Positions 9,633 through 23,700 of a DNA stretch of 64,000 nt are shown one piece after another; the stretch's first letter is position 1; each line of letters starts with the position of its first letter. Source of the DNA: Steinernema hermaphroditum (lineage: Eukaryota > Nematoda > Chromadorea > Rhabditida > Steinernematidae). The notes beneath the pieces are model-generated. The model did not search any database, was not told the origin of the DNA, and saw only the letters and a program-made list of their open reading frames with translations. The stretch spans positions 4,278,001 to 4,342,000 of the forward strand of contig CM059622.1 in NCBI GenBank assembly GCA_030435675.1. Reading direction: 5' to 3'. The position numbers were made by a program, and so were the translations under genes.

Positions 9633-12600
9633 CGGATAGTTACGAGGCAATTCTAACGCAGGAAAACGGATAATTCTGCATAGATTAAGCCCAAGAACAC
9701 AGTTTTCATGAACAGAATTATTTCCAAAATTATTTTACCTAAGTAGTTCTTTCCATGTAAAGTTTCGATTCGATCGCCAGGGTACACTTCACAAGTTCTC
9801 TCATCTGAACCGATTTTCTGATCCATCCTTTCGCTGGTCTTTCCAATGACATCTTGGCAAAGGGATGGTTTGGTGATCGAGAATTGGCTGGTTGTATTTT
9901 GCAACCTCTAATCGGTATGATTGTGTTTTGCCTGTGCTTTGCCGGGGTCGGATGTTTTGCCGCCGTCTGTCATTTTTGTTATTACCGCGCAGTTGTGCTA
10001 TGGAGAAAGCGTCCACAATTGACTTCCGGTGACCACTCCTTTCTCAATCGCCGATCTTTCAAAGTGCTCTGTGGAACTTCGAAGTCACATCACTTTCTCT
10101 CCCATCCAGCCGCACATGCCTGGGCGATGAACCGCACGCGTTTCACCTTCAAATGCGTTCAAAACTCCTAACGAAGTGACCTAAATAGTGGCCTGCCTCT
10201 GTTTAAAATGAAACTACTTCCTTGATCATTTGATCTCCGACCGCTCACTGTATCAGAGGATCTCCGAAATGAACGAAGGCCGTTTGGAGGTGGGCGTGAG
10301 GACATTCTGCGCCAAATTTTGCACCCAAATTTTAAGGTGTTCACGCTCTGCGCACGTCAGAAAAATTCTCCAAAAAAAAAAAGAAAAATTCTAGATCTAT
10401 TCGAAAAATAAACGAGATCAACGAAATTCCCGGCACTTCCGTTCATCTCAGCTAGAAATCCAATCATCCTATCGGCTCTCCTTGCTCACTAACTTCTAAA
10501 TTCCAATAAATAAGCGGAGGAGACATCGTGGAAAACGTGACTTTCCTTGCTTTTAATTAAAGTTTCCGCAGGGCGCCTCTCCTTTTACTTCCCGGTTACT
10601 TTCGCAACTCGTCTCTTCAAAGACGACGAGACGTCTGCCAGACAGTCGCGGAGAGTTGTTCGTCTGTCCGCCCGCGCGCACCTTTGAACCGATCGGAGAA
10701 TTCCCAGCCTATCACGTGATTGTGCAACCATTAGCGCTTCTTTATGTTCTCTGGAAGTGGTGGTCGTGATCTCCAGTGCAAGGAGAAATAGGTCGGGCTT
10801 CGAACGCACACGGATCTGTTGTGTTTTTCTGTTACCGTAACTTTAAGACGGAAATGCTAGAAAAATCACAATTTGTGGTGTCTAAGTTGTGAATTTTAAT
10901 GCAATCAAAAGGTATGTAGATGATAGGATTGAAAAATTTCTATTCATAGATTCCATCTCTTTTAGTTTTCATGAGAAATCGAAATGTTTAGGTTATGAAT
11001 GCCACCATAACCCAAAAAGTGCTTTCTAATGGCTTTCCATGACTAACGAGTCCACATCAATCATTGCGCGTGTTCCTAACCTGAGCGGGAAGGCGGGTGG
11101 TGGGCGTCTCCCCCGCATTGCCACCACATTCTCTGTTTCATACAACGGTCACCGGCTATTTTGGAAACCTGTCCCTCTGGGACCAACGTGGAATGCGTGA
11201 AGATTTGCCTTTTCGATTTGTTTTTCTTGTTAACGTCGTTGGAGGAATCTTTCTAAAGGTTGTTCTAAACCTGTTTGTGAGAAAAGAATAACATTTTGAT
11301 AAATTATTGATTGCAAATTAATGAGAAACGTTTCCACAGATGGCTTATAAAATCTGCATTAGTTTCCCCTTTTAAGGGCTCGAACACCCTAACATCCTAT
11401 CGTGGACGGCCTATGGATGCCTATGGATATCGTGCCAACTGTGGCTTCTGAACTGTGTGTCTCACAGAATTAATCCTAATTAGCTATTAAATGTGACGAA
11501 AATAATCAGAAAAACGTGTTTTATGACTGTTTTGTGTGAATGCCCTGCTCTTGGGTTCAAAAATTGTGATCAAGATCTCTGACGTCGGACAGAATGCGTG
11601 GAGCGCATTAGGGAACGTGACATTTATTGGATTCATCTGTTCAATCAAACAGCTTTCCTGTCATAGATCATATCAGAAGATGTTAAAAAGTGGGTCCTTT
11701 ATATGTTTTTTTTTTAAGATTTTCGGTTAGCTAGTGTTAAAGCTCCGATAAATGCGCACTTTGCTTGCCGTATCCACTTCCAATTAATTCGGCTCGTCTG
11801 CCATTTCACGTCCACTCTCGTGTAGTGTACAAACTTCCTGATTTGAACTCACTCTCTATACAAAAGCATCATTCGACTTGTAATTCTAAATTTTTCATTC
11901 AACTTTTCGAAACTTTTATTTTCGTGAAGACTTCTCTAGTTTTAAGTTTAACCCAGTAGACGAACGAACGGTCTTCGATCATTTGATAGTGCTAATGGAG
12001 CTGTGGAATCTCACCTATTGAAATAGCTCAAGTGCTAGTGTATAGTGGCACTGAACCGTCCAAACTGTCTCTGTGGCTCATCTGAATCATCTGAAAGTGT
12101 TCGATTTGTGATTGGTCGGGGTCGGTTCAATGCTTGCCTCAGTTCTCATTTTATCGTATCCTTTGAGGGTGTTCTTAAGGTCGTATTTTTCTGTAGAGAA
12201 TAAGTAGTTGTACGTTGATTGAAAAGAAATATCCAGCTTGGAACATCTCGTTCTTTAACGTGATTTCATTTGTTTGCCGCTCCGTATTTTCCCATTCTAC
12301 TGATCAACGTTCTGCATTAATTTGCGCACTTTTTATTCCGATTCGATCGCGTGCTTCTTCCCCGTTCCCCAAGTACATATTCTCCTCCCTCAAAGAGTGA
12401 GCCCACTTTGTCGTCTTTCTGTATCTCTCGTCCACCAATTGGGGAATCGAATTTGTGCGACTTCCAATTGTGGGCGTCGCGGCGGTGGCGGAAATTTCGA
12501 GGAGAAGTTCTCCGCGAATAGGGGGCAAAGTGCGCGAATGTTCGCGGCGTTTGAGATGTCCTTCAATTACCGAATCTTGATTGATGTCATCTGGAGAAGA

Positions 12601-14747
12601 GGCGCCAAAAAATGGTGTGGGTCTTTTGGTTTTAAACAGAAAAATCGAGAAAAAACGTCGGTTCCAGAATTATTAAAAGTGCAAATTGATTTATGCGATG
12701 AACACAATAAATGTAATGGGGTGAGTCATCCACATGATGGATGGCCATAAACCGAACGCTGTTTACATCGATTTAGGCAATCACAGTTATGCTTTTCACA
12801 GGCACCTCATGGTCATCGTGGCCTTTTCCTAAATGCATCGTGCCGCTTCCTCCTGTGATGAATGCCTCTTCTAGGTTTGTTTCTAAAAGTGTAACTTTTG
12901 CTGGTCCAATTTCGAATTCCATATTTTACAAATTGCTCGGTTTTCTTCACTAAAAGATGCATAGTGAACCTCTGTTATGTTATGGGGACATAGAGACTTT
13001 ATATCCGCAATTTCTGTGTTTTCTATGCACGAAACAAGCCTAGGCTCATTCAACGCGCCAGTGAGCAGAGTTGTGCCTAATGTGTCCAAAGTATATTTTC
13101 ATTTTACTTTTACATCTTTCCCATATCTTATCCTTGTTGCTGTTTTTAGAATAATCAATGTCTCCAGCAGCGATATCGGCAAACCTTCTGGTCAAGGTTT
13201 TTGACACTGATTTTTCATGGAAACCAAAGATCCACTCCCTTCAAACCCTTCTTTAAACCGAAACTCGTCTTTCTTGTGATAGATCACTCCGTTCGCGTGG
13301 GTGCCGTGGGCACTGACCCGAAATGTTTCTGCGCCGAGCACTCTGGTCTCTTATCGACGAGCAAAATCACTGAACCGCTGCTTTCAAAAAGTGCCTTCGC
13401 AACTTGTTCTCTCGCCACGTGGCGTTTCCTCTCGAACACAAAGAGAGTTGAAAGTAATACACACAAATTCCCACATAAAAAACGATTGTTCCTGCATAAC
13501 TTCCTGTATACAGAATGTAGTCTTAGTGGTCCGTTTTGTAGCGCTAAGCGGATCAATCGCTTTATCTTTGACGCAAATGAGGTTGCATTGTCACAAAAGC
13601 TTCTTTGGCTTATCCGATTTCGTAGGCAGTCATCTGGAATAGCGGCTTCCGGCAACTGAGACATCGGCTTTACTGGAAGACCCGACCAGAAACAAAAAAA
13701 AATGGAATGAAACACAAGAGAAAGGAAACTGTCGAGTGAGTTAAAGAGCTGCATAAGGTGTTCGAGATCAAGGATTTTCAAAGAAATGCTTTAAGAAGAT
13801 TCTTTTCCGCAAGTTCTTTACGAATTGGGCTCTCGAAGTCTTCGTTTGTTGCCGAATGGAGTTGTTATCGGATCGAACCCGAAAATGTTTTGGATTTTAC
13901 AGCACGGACCAAATTTTAAGTCCGAGCCTAAAATTTTCGATTGAACTAGTCACTACGCCGAGGTCCAGCACAATCAAAAAATTCGACCGAACAACAAAAT
14001 GTTCATTCAAAAATTTTCGCATTTGATCCCTAATTAGACCTTGTTTTGTAACTCAATGTAATATTTTGGGCCTTCATTGGGCTACGACGTTGTCAAGAAG
14101 CTACTTCAATTGATCATTTTTGTGTGGGACTTCAAAATTGGTCCGATTTTTGGGATTCCACCCGAAACAACTCCATTGCAGAGGAAGATAAAGAATGCAT
14201 ATCGAGTGTTCAGGCATTTTCTTTCCAATAATGACTCATAAACATCTTGCATGCAGCTTATGGGGATATCGCTTCAGGCGCTTAATTCTTGACGCAAATG
14301 AAGGTTAAAGACTTATTTTCCTGTTAGTCCGTTAGAAAATCCTGGATTAGCCATGATGACTCATGGAAATACTGTGAGAGCGGTCGGTACATAAGAATAA
14401 TGGAATTCGTAGGCAGGCAGGAGAGGGCTAACCATACTTACAATCGGAAAGGAGTAGCGCTTTAATTGTGCATAGCCTTGTTTTTGTGTAGATCAAAACA
14501 TGGGGCACTCGATGCAGGACGCTACGCACGTAGACACGAAGTGGGTAGTTCTGAAGTTATTCTCAAAACATGGAGAGGCCAAGATGATGTAGACTGATAG
14601 CCGTTGAAGTAAAGATAAGAAGAAGAATCGAAAAGATAGGAAAATATCAAGAGAGGTTGATAGCCCTTAAACTCCGAATAGAGGCATACCCTCATAACTG
14701 TGAAGTCGAAACGTTCAGAAAAACTAAAATCAGAGCAGAACTGTCTA
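9633..14747. other. Long non-genic stretch upstream of the zinc-finger gene
   Basis: 5.1 kb without a supportable gene. Overlapping open frames at 13201-13781 (152 aa plus, 165 aa minus) have no recognisable domain and are probably chance. The one segment of interest is 12538-12720, an ATG-started frame ending exactly at a GTGAGT donor; it is discussed as a possible alternative first exon. Confidence 0.45.
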
Positions 14748-14749
14748 TA

Positions 14750-15083
14750 CAGGGTGTCTCATAAGTTCTGTAACGCCTAAAAATGAGCATATCTCGCCGA
14801 AAATTCATTGAATTCGCGCGAAAATTGGTGTATATAAATCACAACTTGGAGAACAATAATCTACAACGATTTTTCGAAATCGCCACTTTTTAGCGAAAAA
14901 GACTTCCAGAAGTTTCTTAAAATTCTTCGTTCCAGGCCAATTCAAATAAAATTCTGGAACATCAGGGAAACAGTGAATATAGGGTAAAAAGAGGTCGTTG
15001 TATATGAAGCGTTGAAACAACTAAAAAAAATCAGCTCCAAAATCACACTTCAAAATGCGTTACAGAACTTTTGAGACACCCTG
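14750..15083. mobile_element. Mariner-related MITE, 334 bp, with TA target duplication
   Basis: The ends are 27-bp inverted repeats with one mismatch, beginning CAGGGTGTCTCATAAGTTCT on the left, and are flanked by TA on both sides (14748-14749 and 15084-15085). The interior has no transposase. Subterminal sequence around 14965-14990 (AACAGTGAATATAGGGTAAA) closely resembles AACAGTGAACATAGGGTAAA near 61272 inside the complete mariner, so this is probably a non-autonomous relative of that family. Confidence 0.85.
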
Positions 15084-15085
15084 TA

Positions 15086-17696
15086 TGTTTCGATCATTTC
15101 GTTGTGTGTGTGAAGCATGTACACACGTCTATAACAATCGTTTACTTGCGTTGCTCATTGCTCTTAAAAGCTGAACCACTAACCTTTGAACTTTGTTGTG
15201 TATCGCGAATGTGAAATTTTAAGAGTTTACGGCTTGTGATGCTTGTGATGACACTCTTACCGACTTTTATCGAATGCACATTTGATGCGACTACCTCAAT
15301 GAATCACGCATATCAAGCAATCCAGCTCCGTGAGATCTTTCAACTCGTCAGGTCAACTTTCGGACATAATGACCCGTTACCCTATTCATCCATTCATTCT
15401 ACTTCCCCGTTTTTGGCCGCTTTTCTTCAGCCCGCGTGAACCAACTTCCTTGATTACCTCACCAGACATCCGAGGGGCTCTTAACCTTCGAAACGCGCCT
15501 CGGAATCGAGTGAGGTCAGCAAATCAAAAAGCGGCCGTTTCTGCAACACTCGTCTCCTCGGCAATCTGTTCGCGATGTCCTTTTCAAGGTTGCGATCCTC
15601 TCGAACGGTTTAGGCGAGAGCGGTGCCGTCTTGAGCACAGGCGCTGCGCTCCGATGACGTTTTAACGCCGCTGATAACGATGCGAACCTGTTCTTTCCGT
15701 GACTAAGAGATGCCGACGGTGCGCGGGGCGGCGGAGGGGGCGAGTTGTTATTTGTTGTAATGTTTTTACTTTGCCTGATGGTCGACTCCATCGATTTCTT
15801 GTTTTAGGTGTGCCCTTTTCGCGGATCCTTTAATTGTGTCTTCTTCTTCTTCCCCTCTTCTAGGACACATTCTCCCACTCAGTATGATCTATCTCCTATC
15901 GTTTAGTCCAAGAAGCGCCAACCTCTCCCTAGAATTAATAGTTCAAATTCGACATTTGAAAGTTGTTTGTCAACAGAGACTGCTTTTGAAACGCTTCCCG
16001 GTTCGAATTTGGCGCCGACCACCCTCAGGGTGCAAAAGTTGTAAACAACGTTGCAGTGGAGGAAGCTGTACAGTTATGCGTGACCAGAAGAGGTGTCGTT
16101 CATCAAGACGCGCTGTTTTGGTGTCGCCTTAATTGGCTTTGCGACAGTTGAATTTTGGCCGAAAATTGAAAAATTACAACGCGACCGCTTTCCGGTATTT
16201 TTCGGCCGCGTTTTTGTGCCTAAGAGCAGGTCATAATTTAAAGGAAACTGATCGTTTTCGAGAGTGCACTTCTGCCGCGTTCCGTTCGTGTTCAGGAATA
16301 TGTATAGATCACTGATTGTGATTGTGTATCTTCGCGAATACATTAGAAGTTTTTCGGCACAGCGAGCGTTTGGGCATGAGCCAGATAGGCTCTAAATGTG
16401 GCAACACAGTAACTATCGTATCTTTCAAAGTGTAGGATTGAAATCATACGAAACTACGTTCGTAGAAATGGCTGGATACTGTGCCGTTGCCCAAACGAGT
16501 GATTCTCCCTTCGCGTCATTTGAATCCGCAAAGTAGTCTGCAAAGTATTCCGCAAAGTAGTTCTAATTTTTTTTACAATTTACGATTTTGATAATTTTTG
16601 TACTCCTGGCCTGTGTGGATGTTCACAGAACGCAGATTTTTTAAAAGTTAATGAAAGCAAGGTGAAGTTCTTTACTCTGTAAGCCATCTTAATTTTGTTA
16701 GGCAAGGCACGACTCCCTGCGGTTAGGTGTGTGCCTCGAGAATATCGTTATCACGAGAAGATGTTGGTTTGGCAAAAACATAGGATAAAATATGCCGGAA
16801 AATTGACGGTAGAAATCATTTCTGTCTGAGCGATCAGCTTGTAGATGAGGAATCTCAGAGTCTTTTATGGTCTGGACACATCTGGAGATGCATCTTGGGC
16901 TTCTCGACAACACGACAACATCGACGACTTTCCACAGAAGACATATTCATTGTCGCCTTTATGTTTTAGCGATAGCAAGGGATATTGGCGCTAATTGCAA
17001 ATAGACTAAAACTCTCACAACGGCCGAAAAAAAGCGTTTGTTCCGCGGCCGAAATTCGGCAACTTATCTTCGTCTATATCCTATATCGGCTGAGGTCTGA
17101 GTGATTCTGAGTGCAAAAAATGGCCACAAGATGCCAAAAAATGAATAGATTACTCAATTGACTCTGGAATATCTGGATGCAAAATACGTGTGTTCACACT
17201 ATTAAACAGAAATTATGCGATATTTTCAGAGCCTCCACCAACAAAAAGGCGTTTTTTTCTATTCTGATAGCACGTTTGTAAAAAAAATGTGCCCCCAAGA
17301 CAAAAATATATGTAAGGATAATGCGATATGGGCGTTATTCTCGGTCACGTTGGAAAACTGGACCTCCGCAAAGTGAAGCCTAAACCTGAACAATTTTGTT
17401 TTTGTCCGCGGCAATATCGAAAGTGCTAAAGTTGAAAAGTTGAAAACAGGTGAATCAGATTCTGTTTACAGTCCATAAAATGAAGTTAGAGCACAGTGGA
17501 GTTTCTAGCTGCAGTGCTATGGAAACCGTAGTCTTGGTGGAAAATTGAAGAAATCGAATTTTACAAAGATACGATTCTGTGGTAGGAAACATCGTTAGAA
17601 ACTGTCAGATAACTGATAGCAGCTAAAGAACTCTATCATCCGTTCCTCTATTTTTAAGCAATTCCAATAAAGTCTCCATATTTTTGCTCATTGCAG
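15086..17696. other. Non-genic stretch, presumptive 5' flank of the zinc-finger gene
   Basis: 2.6 kb directly upstream of the first supported exon of the zinc-finger gene. Overlapping frames near 15330-15790 and 15836-16343 show no domain. A small imperfect triplication of a CGCAAAGTA-type motif lies at about 16525-16563. Promoter elements are likely here, but none is recognised. Confidence 0.4.
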
Positions 17697-17782
17697 GTGA
17701 TAGGTGCACTCTGTTCATATTTGACTAGCTGCACATCGACAGGCAAACAGCCGAGGTCCTTGATCAGAAGTGCGATCGGTCG

Positions 17783-20700
17783 ATGCTCCGGCTCGCCGAG
17801 CTGCTCACCGATAACGATGTCGAAGAGGTCCGTCGACATCGGCTCAAGTCCAAGTCCGCTTCCGCGTCCTCCTCGACTTCGGAGGCGACCACTCCATCCA
17901 GCGGAGCGTTCCGACGCGCCAACTCCGACGAAACGCATGTCCGAAAGGTTGGTCTTTTGTTTGTTTTTATCTTTTCCTTCGAATGCACCTCTAATTCTCG
18001 AGTTGTTTTCCTCCCTCCGAGCCCCTTAATCTCCCCATCTCCTGGGCATCGTCCCCTCGGACTCTATTTTTAGGCTCTGCAAATAGATCAATTTTAGCAT
18101 CTCGCTTGCAAAGCCCCTAGGGACGCGTTGCAGAAATTCAATCATTCGCTCGACCTCGGCGTCGTTGTTTACCCACGCTTCCAAAAAAAGTTGTTAATCT
18201 TGAATGATCGTTAGGGATGGCCGCAGAGAGATGGGAAAACAAACACGCTAAGCTGCTCTGGACGGTGCCGGGGTTGGACTACTGCTTAAGGAAGCAGAGA
18301 TAAATGTGCAAAATTTCTTTGGGCTCAAAAAGTGACACATAATAAATGCTTAAAAATCTCATATTGATGACCTTAGCGGCCCTAGGCTAGTTATAGGAAA
18401 TCGTTTCAGTCGAATTGACGGGGTTGCCAGAGTTGGGTTCTTCTTCTCTATTGGTCTTTAGGTGGATCTTTGATCGCAAGGAGCTGTTTGATATCGTTGC
18501 TTTTGACATTTCGATGGGCTGTCGATTCAGCTCATCAATGGAGGGGTTCGGAACGGAGCCGTGCAAACCGAGAATAGACCGAGACTTCCGAGAGTAAAAT
18601 TTATTTTTCTTCTGAAATCCCTCTAAAAAGGAACACATTGTACTTCAAGAACAGCGGTTTTGTATGGTTTTCGCTCATTTACTTTCTCAATCAGTGTAGC
18701 CATGGGAAACTCCAGCATAAAAAAATTCAGCAGGCGAATCAATGGAAGGGTTCGGAAAGGATGTTTTTCTATATTTCATGAATCAAAGTATTGCGTCCGA
18801 GTAATAGGCTTCATTCCTGGCGAGGCGTTGATGTCGACAACTGATCCCGGACATTTGAGCAGTAAACAGTCTGGATACGTATAATCTGTCCAATCCCAAA
18901 AAAGCGAAGCCTTAAAGAAGCTCTCGAACGTCAATGGTCAATGTGTGGGCTAAAGACTTCTCGAGTCTTTAATCATCCAAATTGATATGCTAATCTATGA
19001 AAACGAAAAGTATTTTTTTTTTCTGAAACGTACTTCTTGTGAATTTATAATAAAAAAAATGGATGAGAAGTTCATCACGGTTTGTTCATCTATGAAAAAA
19101 ACAAATTTTCACCCCGAATTATATGCGTGTGAACATAAAAGAATCCACCCCTATGTCTGCCTACTCCCTCCGCTATTCGCGTTGCGTGTTAAGACGGCGT
19201 ATTTTCCGCTTCAAGTGCATTCTCTTCTTGTTGTTGTGCCTGGTGATTTTTCAAGAAGGGATCCCCCTCCGCTCGTGGCGATGACCGATGTTTTTTCGAT
19301 GCTATTTCTTGCATTCGAGGAGGAGTGATGTATGTCTTTTTGAGAACAGGTGCTGGATGGGGGATGCCGATGAACTCGAGTGAAGTTTGACCGGTCGTGG
19401 AGATGAACCTATCCCTATCCCTATCCCTATCCCTATCCCTATCCCTATCCCTATCCCTATCCCTATCCCTATCCCTATCCCTATCCCTATCCCTATCCCT
19501 ATCCCTATCCCTATCCCTATCCCTATCCCTATCCCTATCCCTATCCCTATCCCTATCCCTATCCCTATCCCTATCCCTATCCCTATCCCTATCCCTATCC
19601 CTATCCCTATCCCTATCCCTTGGTCTACCATTTTTTATTTCCTTCCGGGCCACACGATGCCAACCTCCATTTGTCTTCACTAAAAAGTCGTGTTTCTCTT
19701 CCGCGTGTCATAACTTCTGCAGATGTCCCAGCCGATAAGTGATACAAGATTAAGCGACCACCGCACTCTGATCATCTATCATTGCTGAACAGAGTTTTTC
19801 ATCCACTTCTTGCCACTCCGACATTCTTCTTTAAATATTTCATAGGGCCATTTTGTTCCGCCTCGGTCAACTTGTTCGTTTCGTTTCATGTGCCTAATTG
19901 AATTACTCGTTTTTCGACAAAAAATGACGTTTCTTTCAAAAGGTTCATTTTCCTAATTATACTGCTAGAAATACGTCTCGAAAACGTGACACTGAAGCGT
20001 TCAAAAATTAATGTAGAAAGGTTCCTAGAAAACAGTCCATTTTGGTTAGTCGGATAAAGACATTTTTCAGATGCGCTGAGTGCAGCTGAGCGGATTACTA
20101 AAACAATAAGGTCGAAAGATATTGTTGTGGATTAGCGCCAGAAATGAACGCCGACAGCTTAGGGCCTTTCGTTAGTGTGACAGCTTAATCGAAGGGTTTA
20201 TATAAAGGTTGGCATTATTCTAAGATGTTGACGGATAGTATGCGAAGACTGGGGGTATAAATGGGGTTAGATCTTCGCTATTTTGGCTGTTGCTGTGACG
20301 CTGCCTTTGACTCCAGTGCTTTAAATGTGATGTCATTTATTAACCCGCAAAATTCAGGCAAGCTAGCTATTTCTGTAACTTACCCTTGATCCTCTTTTTA
20401 TTTTTCGAACATGACATGTGTTTTTCTGCTATTTACGAGACGCTTTTCCGAGAACGTCAACCATTTTTATCGTTAAATACATGGTTGTAAATACGACTTA
20501 AATATTCAGGGCCGATGTTGACAATTGTCGGGGTTCTGTTCTTCGTTCTCATTGATTTATAAATGAGTTCGCTTATCGCAGTCGATTACATGGTTTCAAA
20601 TGGAGATCAAATATTGGGCAAAGAAACTAGAACTTCTGTTGTCTTATGAGTGTTGAGCGTAAAAATGACCCGAACGATAGGAGTACATTAGAACATGACC

Positions 20701-23700
20701 GTCAGTTTTCAAAGAAAGATTTCATGCAAGACCATCCCACTGGGTTGTTACACTGAAAAAGGCGCTTAATTTCAGTGAATGTTTACTAATATAATCATGC
20801 GTTTTTCATTCATGCCGGCTACGGCTCGGCTCGGTGGCTCAGGACCTGATGGCACCCATGGCATAAAATCAAGGAACATTTTGGTCCAATTTTCGACCTC
20901 TTTTCTTGTTTTAAGCGCTTTCCGCTGATTTCGTTGTGAGTGGAAAGGGACAAGTGTGGATCAGATGGAGCGAAGAAAGGCCGACAGGAGAAGAGGATCC
21001 TGGCTACTAGCGTTCTGTGAACTTAGGGAATGTTTATCACGGTCGGCATTTTTGGTGCAACATCTCAATAGTAACATAAAAGGTCTATAAGCAAATCCAA
21101 AAAGTTGCCTAAAGGGGTTGTTTTAAGGAGTTGATGGAGTGCTCCACGCCATCGGCTTGCATGAGGCATGAAGTTCTTAGAACTGAGAGCCGTATCGTTT
21201 AAGGTCTGATCATCTTTAGTCGATTCACATAGATGATTGAAATTTCCGCCACAGAAATTATGGCCACCCTCTAGAAGTGAAAGCAAATTAGAGCAGTATT
21301 TATCGTGCTATTTGTGAGGCGTTTAGTTTTTTTGTCGTCTGCTGCCCCGTTAGACCAATAACTTTTAATAGGTGGTAGTTTATAGTAGTTTTATTGTTAG
21401 CCGTTTAAGTATTATTCTATGCGTTTAGTGGGAAAATTGAATTCAAAAGAACGAGGAAGTGGTATTCGTATGATCCATCACAAACTTTGTATAGTTTTAT
21501 GGCGATTTTTTAAAGAATTTGTAATACTATCTTTGCTCTGCGTAAATACAGGTAATTCTAGGTCACTCCACCAATCAGACATTCTCTACAGCTATACAAC
21601 AACCACCTTCATGTACAGATTCTCCAAGATCTAGGCAGTGATCTAGCGAGAACTAAAGATCACCGCCCGATTCCCCTCAACTGATTTATGCGACCCATTC
21701 GTAGCCACTTTTTGACCATCATCCGACACGTTCCATGCGGCCCACTTTCGTACATCCCATGTCACTTAACGCTTTTTTCCGCCTGTGCGCCTCGTAAACC
21801 GCCCCGCTGGCGCGTTCCCGGGGGTCCCGGCGCGCAATTTCCCGTCCCCGCGCGCCCGTTTTTTGTTTTTGGCAATCACCAAACGACGTGGACTGCCGGA
21901 CGGGTGCTCCAGAGCTGCCACCCTCACATATCGATTATCGCCTCCACCTCCTCCCCCTCTCCTGAAAACTCCCTCAGGCGTCGCGTCGTCGCCGCCGCCG
22001 CCGGCAGCTTCCCCGCCAGTTGTGTTCCCGGCCATTTGCCGCATCGCCCTTCTCGTCCCCTCATTTATATTAGTCCTCTCCCTCGCCGCCGCGGAGGGAG
22101 GGGGAGGCGGAAGGAATGTGGCCGAGGAGGCGCCGTCCCCGGGGCCAAGAAGCCCCTTCGGGCAGATTACGCGCGCGCGCGGAATTTTAATTAGACCTCT
22201 CGCCGAGATTCCCAAAGTGTCATGAGTCACGGAGACGTGTTGCCTTTCTGATCAGTTCTTAATGCATTCCGACGGCTATTCGTGGACGGATTCTTGTAGT
22301 GTTGACGTGTACACGAGTAGACAGAAATATTATTAAATTCGAATATAATCCGATCGAAGCGGTCTCGAGGGAATTGGATTATTTGATTTTTTGGAAATGA
22401 GAGCGGGGCGGATGCACTTATGGAGGACATGAGGAGATAAGAGGACTTTTTTGGAGTTTTCTTGATGAGTAGGGTAGCTTGATCTGCGGCACTGGCTATT
22501 GGAAGTGTCTTTCTGAATGAATGGACATTCTCCCTCAGTAATTTTTATAAGACTATTTTAACGATGTAATGGAACCAGGGTAGAGCATGCTTGCAAAACA
22601 AGGAAATAAGTCCTGCAATGCCGAAAGTAGTGAACTGGGAACTGCTTAAATTAGGAACTTCCCTCCCCAATCGAAGAGCAGATTAAGGAACGAAAGTGTT
22701 TGTAAACATTTCCGGTCTCTTTGGACCTTGTTTGGAAACATGGGGGTGCCGAGCACTTAATTGGCAGATCCACAGCCCTCAATCTAGTAGATGCTTTGCA
22801 ACACTTGAGGATGCTTGTTTATTACCAAGACGATGTTTAGTAATTTCCCTCAGGTTGCTTGGGACAAACTCCACTAACTTACATAGTCTTACATCAATTG
22901 CTCTTTGGCAAATCTTAAATTCTAAACGTGCTCGACCATTGCAAAAACGAAGAAAATGGTGATTTGTGGCTTCTTTGGTTCCCTAGGGCGACCTAGCAAA
23001 TCAAATGAGTTGTGGGTGGATTAGCTTTCTGTCAAGTCAACCCTTTCGGGAATCGCGTCACTCGTGCAATCTCTGTCTAGAAGTCTGACCCTCAGCGCAC
23101 AATTCCACAGAAATTTTCGTGGAAAGCTTAAACTAAAGATTCTGAAAATAGCATTGCTTCCAGCACCATTCCTTTAAACAGAAATTTCATTATTCTCTGC
23201 TATAAGACATAGGAGATTTCTATATGTGTGTCGCCGAATTTCATCGGGAAAAGTACAAAAAAACGCGCGCGCCAAGCCATTAGCCACCTCTTCCTCACCA
23301 AACCACTTAGTTTATCTGCCCTCGAGAACATCTGGATCGCGCTTTCTTACCAAGAATCACATGAACATATATTCAATCGTGTTCCAAGAACTTAATTCTG
23401 TTTTGGCATGTTTATGTTCTCGTTATTTCTGCATAAACTGACTCCTTTAGTACACCTTCATCCTTCTAAATCACTTCGCGAATAACTCTATCATAACGAA
23501 AAAATGGATGTGTGGTTCTTAATACCCCTTCTGAGTATAAACATTTCCAGCAGGTTATTCTGTTATGAGCTCGGTGCCTGCAAAAAAGTCCATTCATAAC
23601 GCGCTGTTTCCATGGATTTGGCCAATAAAACGCATACATACGTGATGCGAATCCCATAAAACACCCTCTAAATTTGCACTGACATTTATGAGCTGGCAAA

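Noticed and set aside
13201..13781. 152-aa plus-strand and 165-aa minus-strand frames
   Set aside because: They overlap antisense, lack any motif and have no poly(A) or splice context; most likely chance.
19189..19738. Four long overlapping frames (98-163 aa) over the hexamer array
   Set aside because: They are made almost entirely of dipeptide repeats (IP, SL, DR, GI) produced by the ATCCCT array in several registers on both strands.
21688..22230. Frames of 168, 146 and 154 aa on both strands
   Set aside because: GC-rich composition removes stop codons; no domain, no splice-compatible boundaries, and frames overlap each other on opposite strands.
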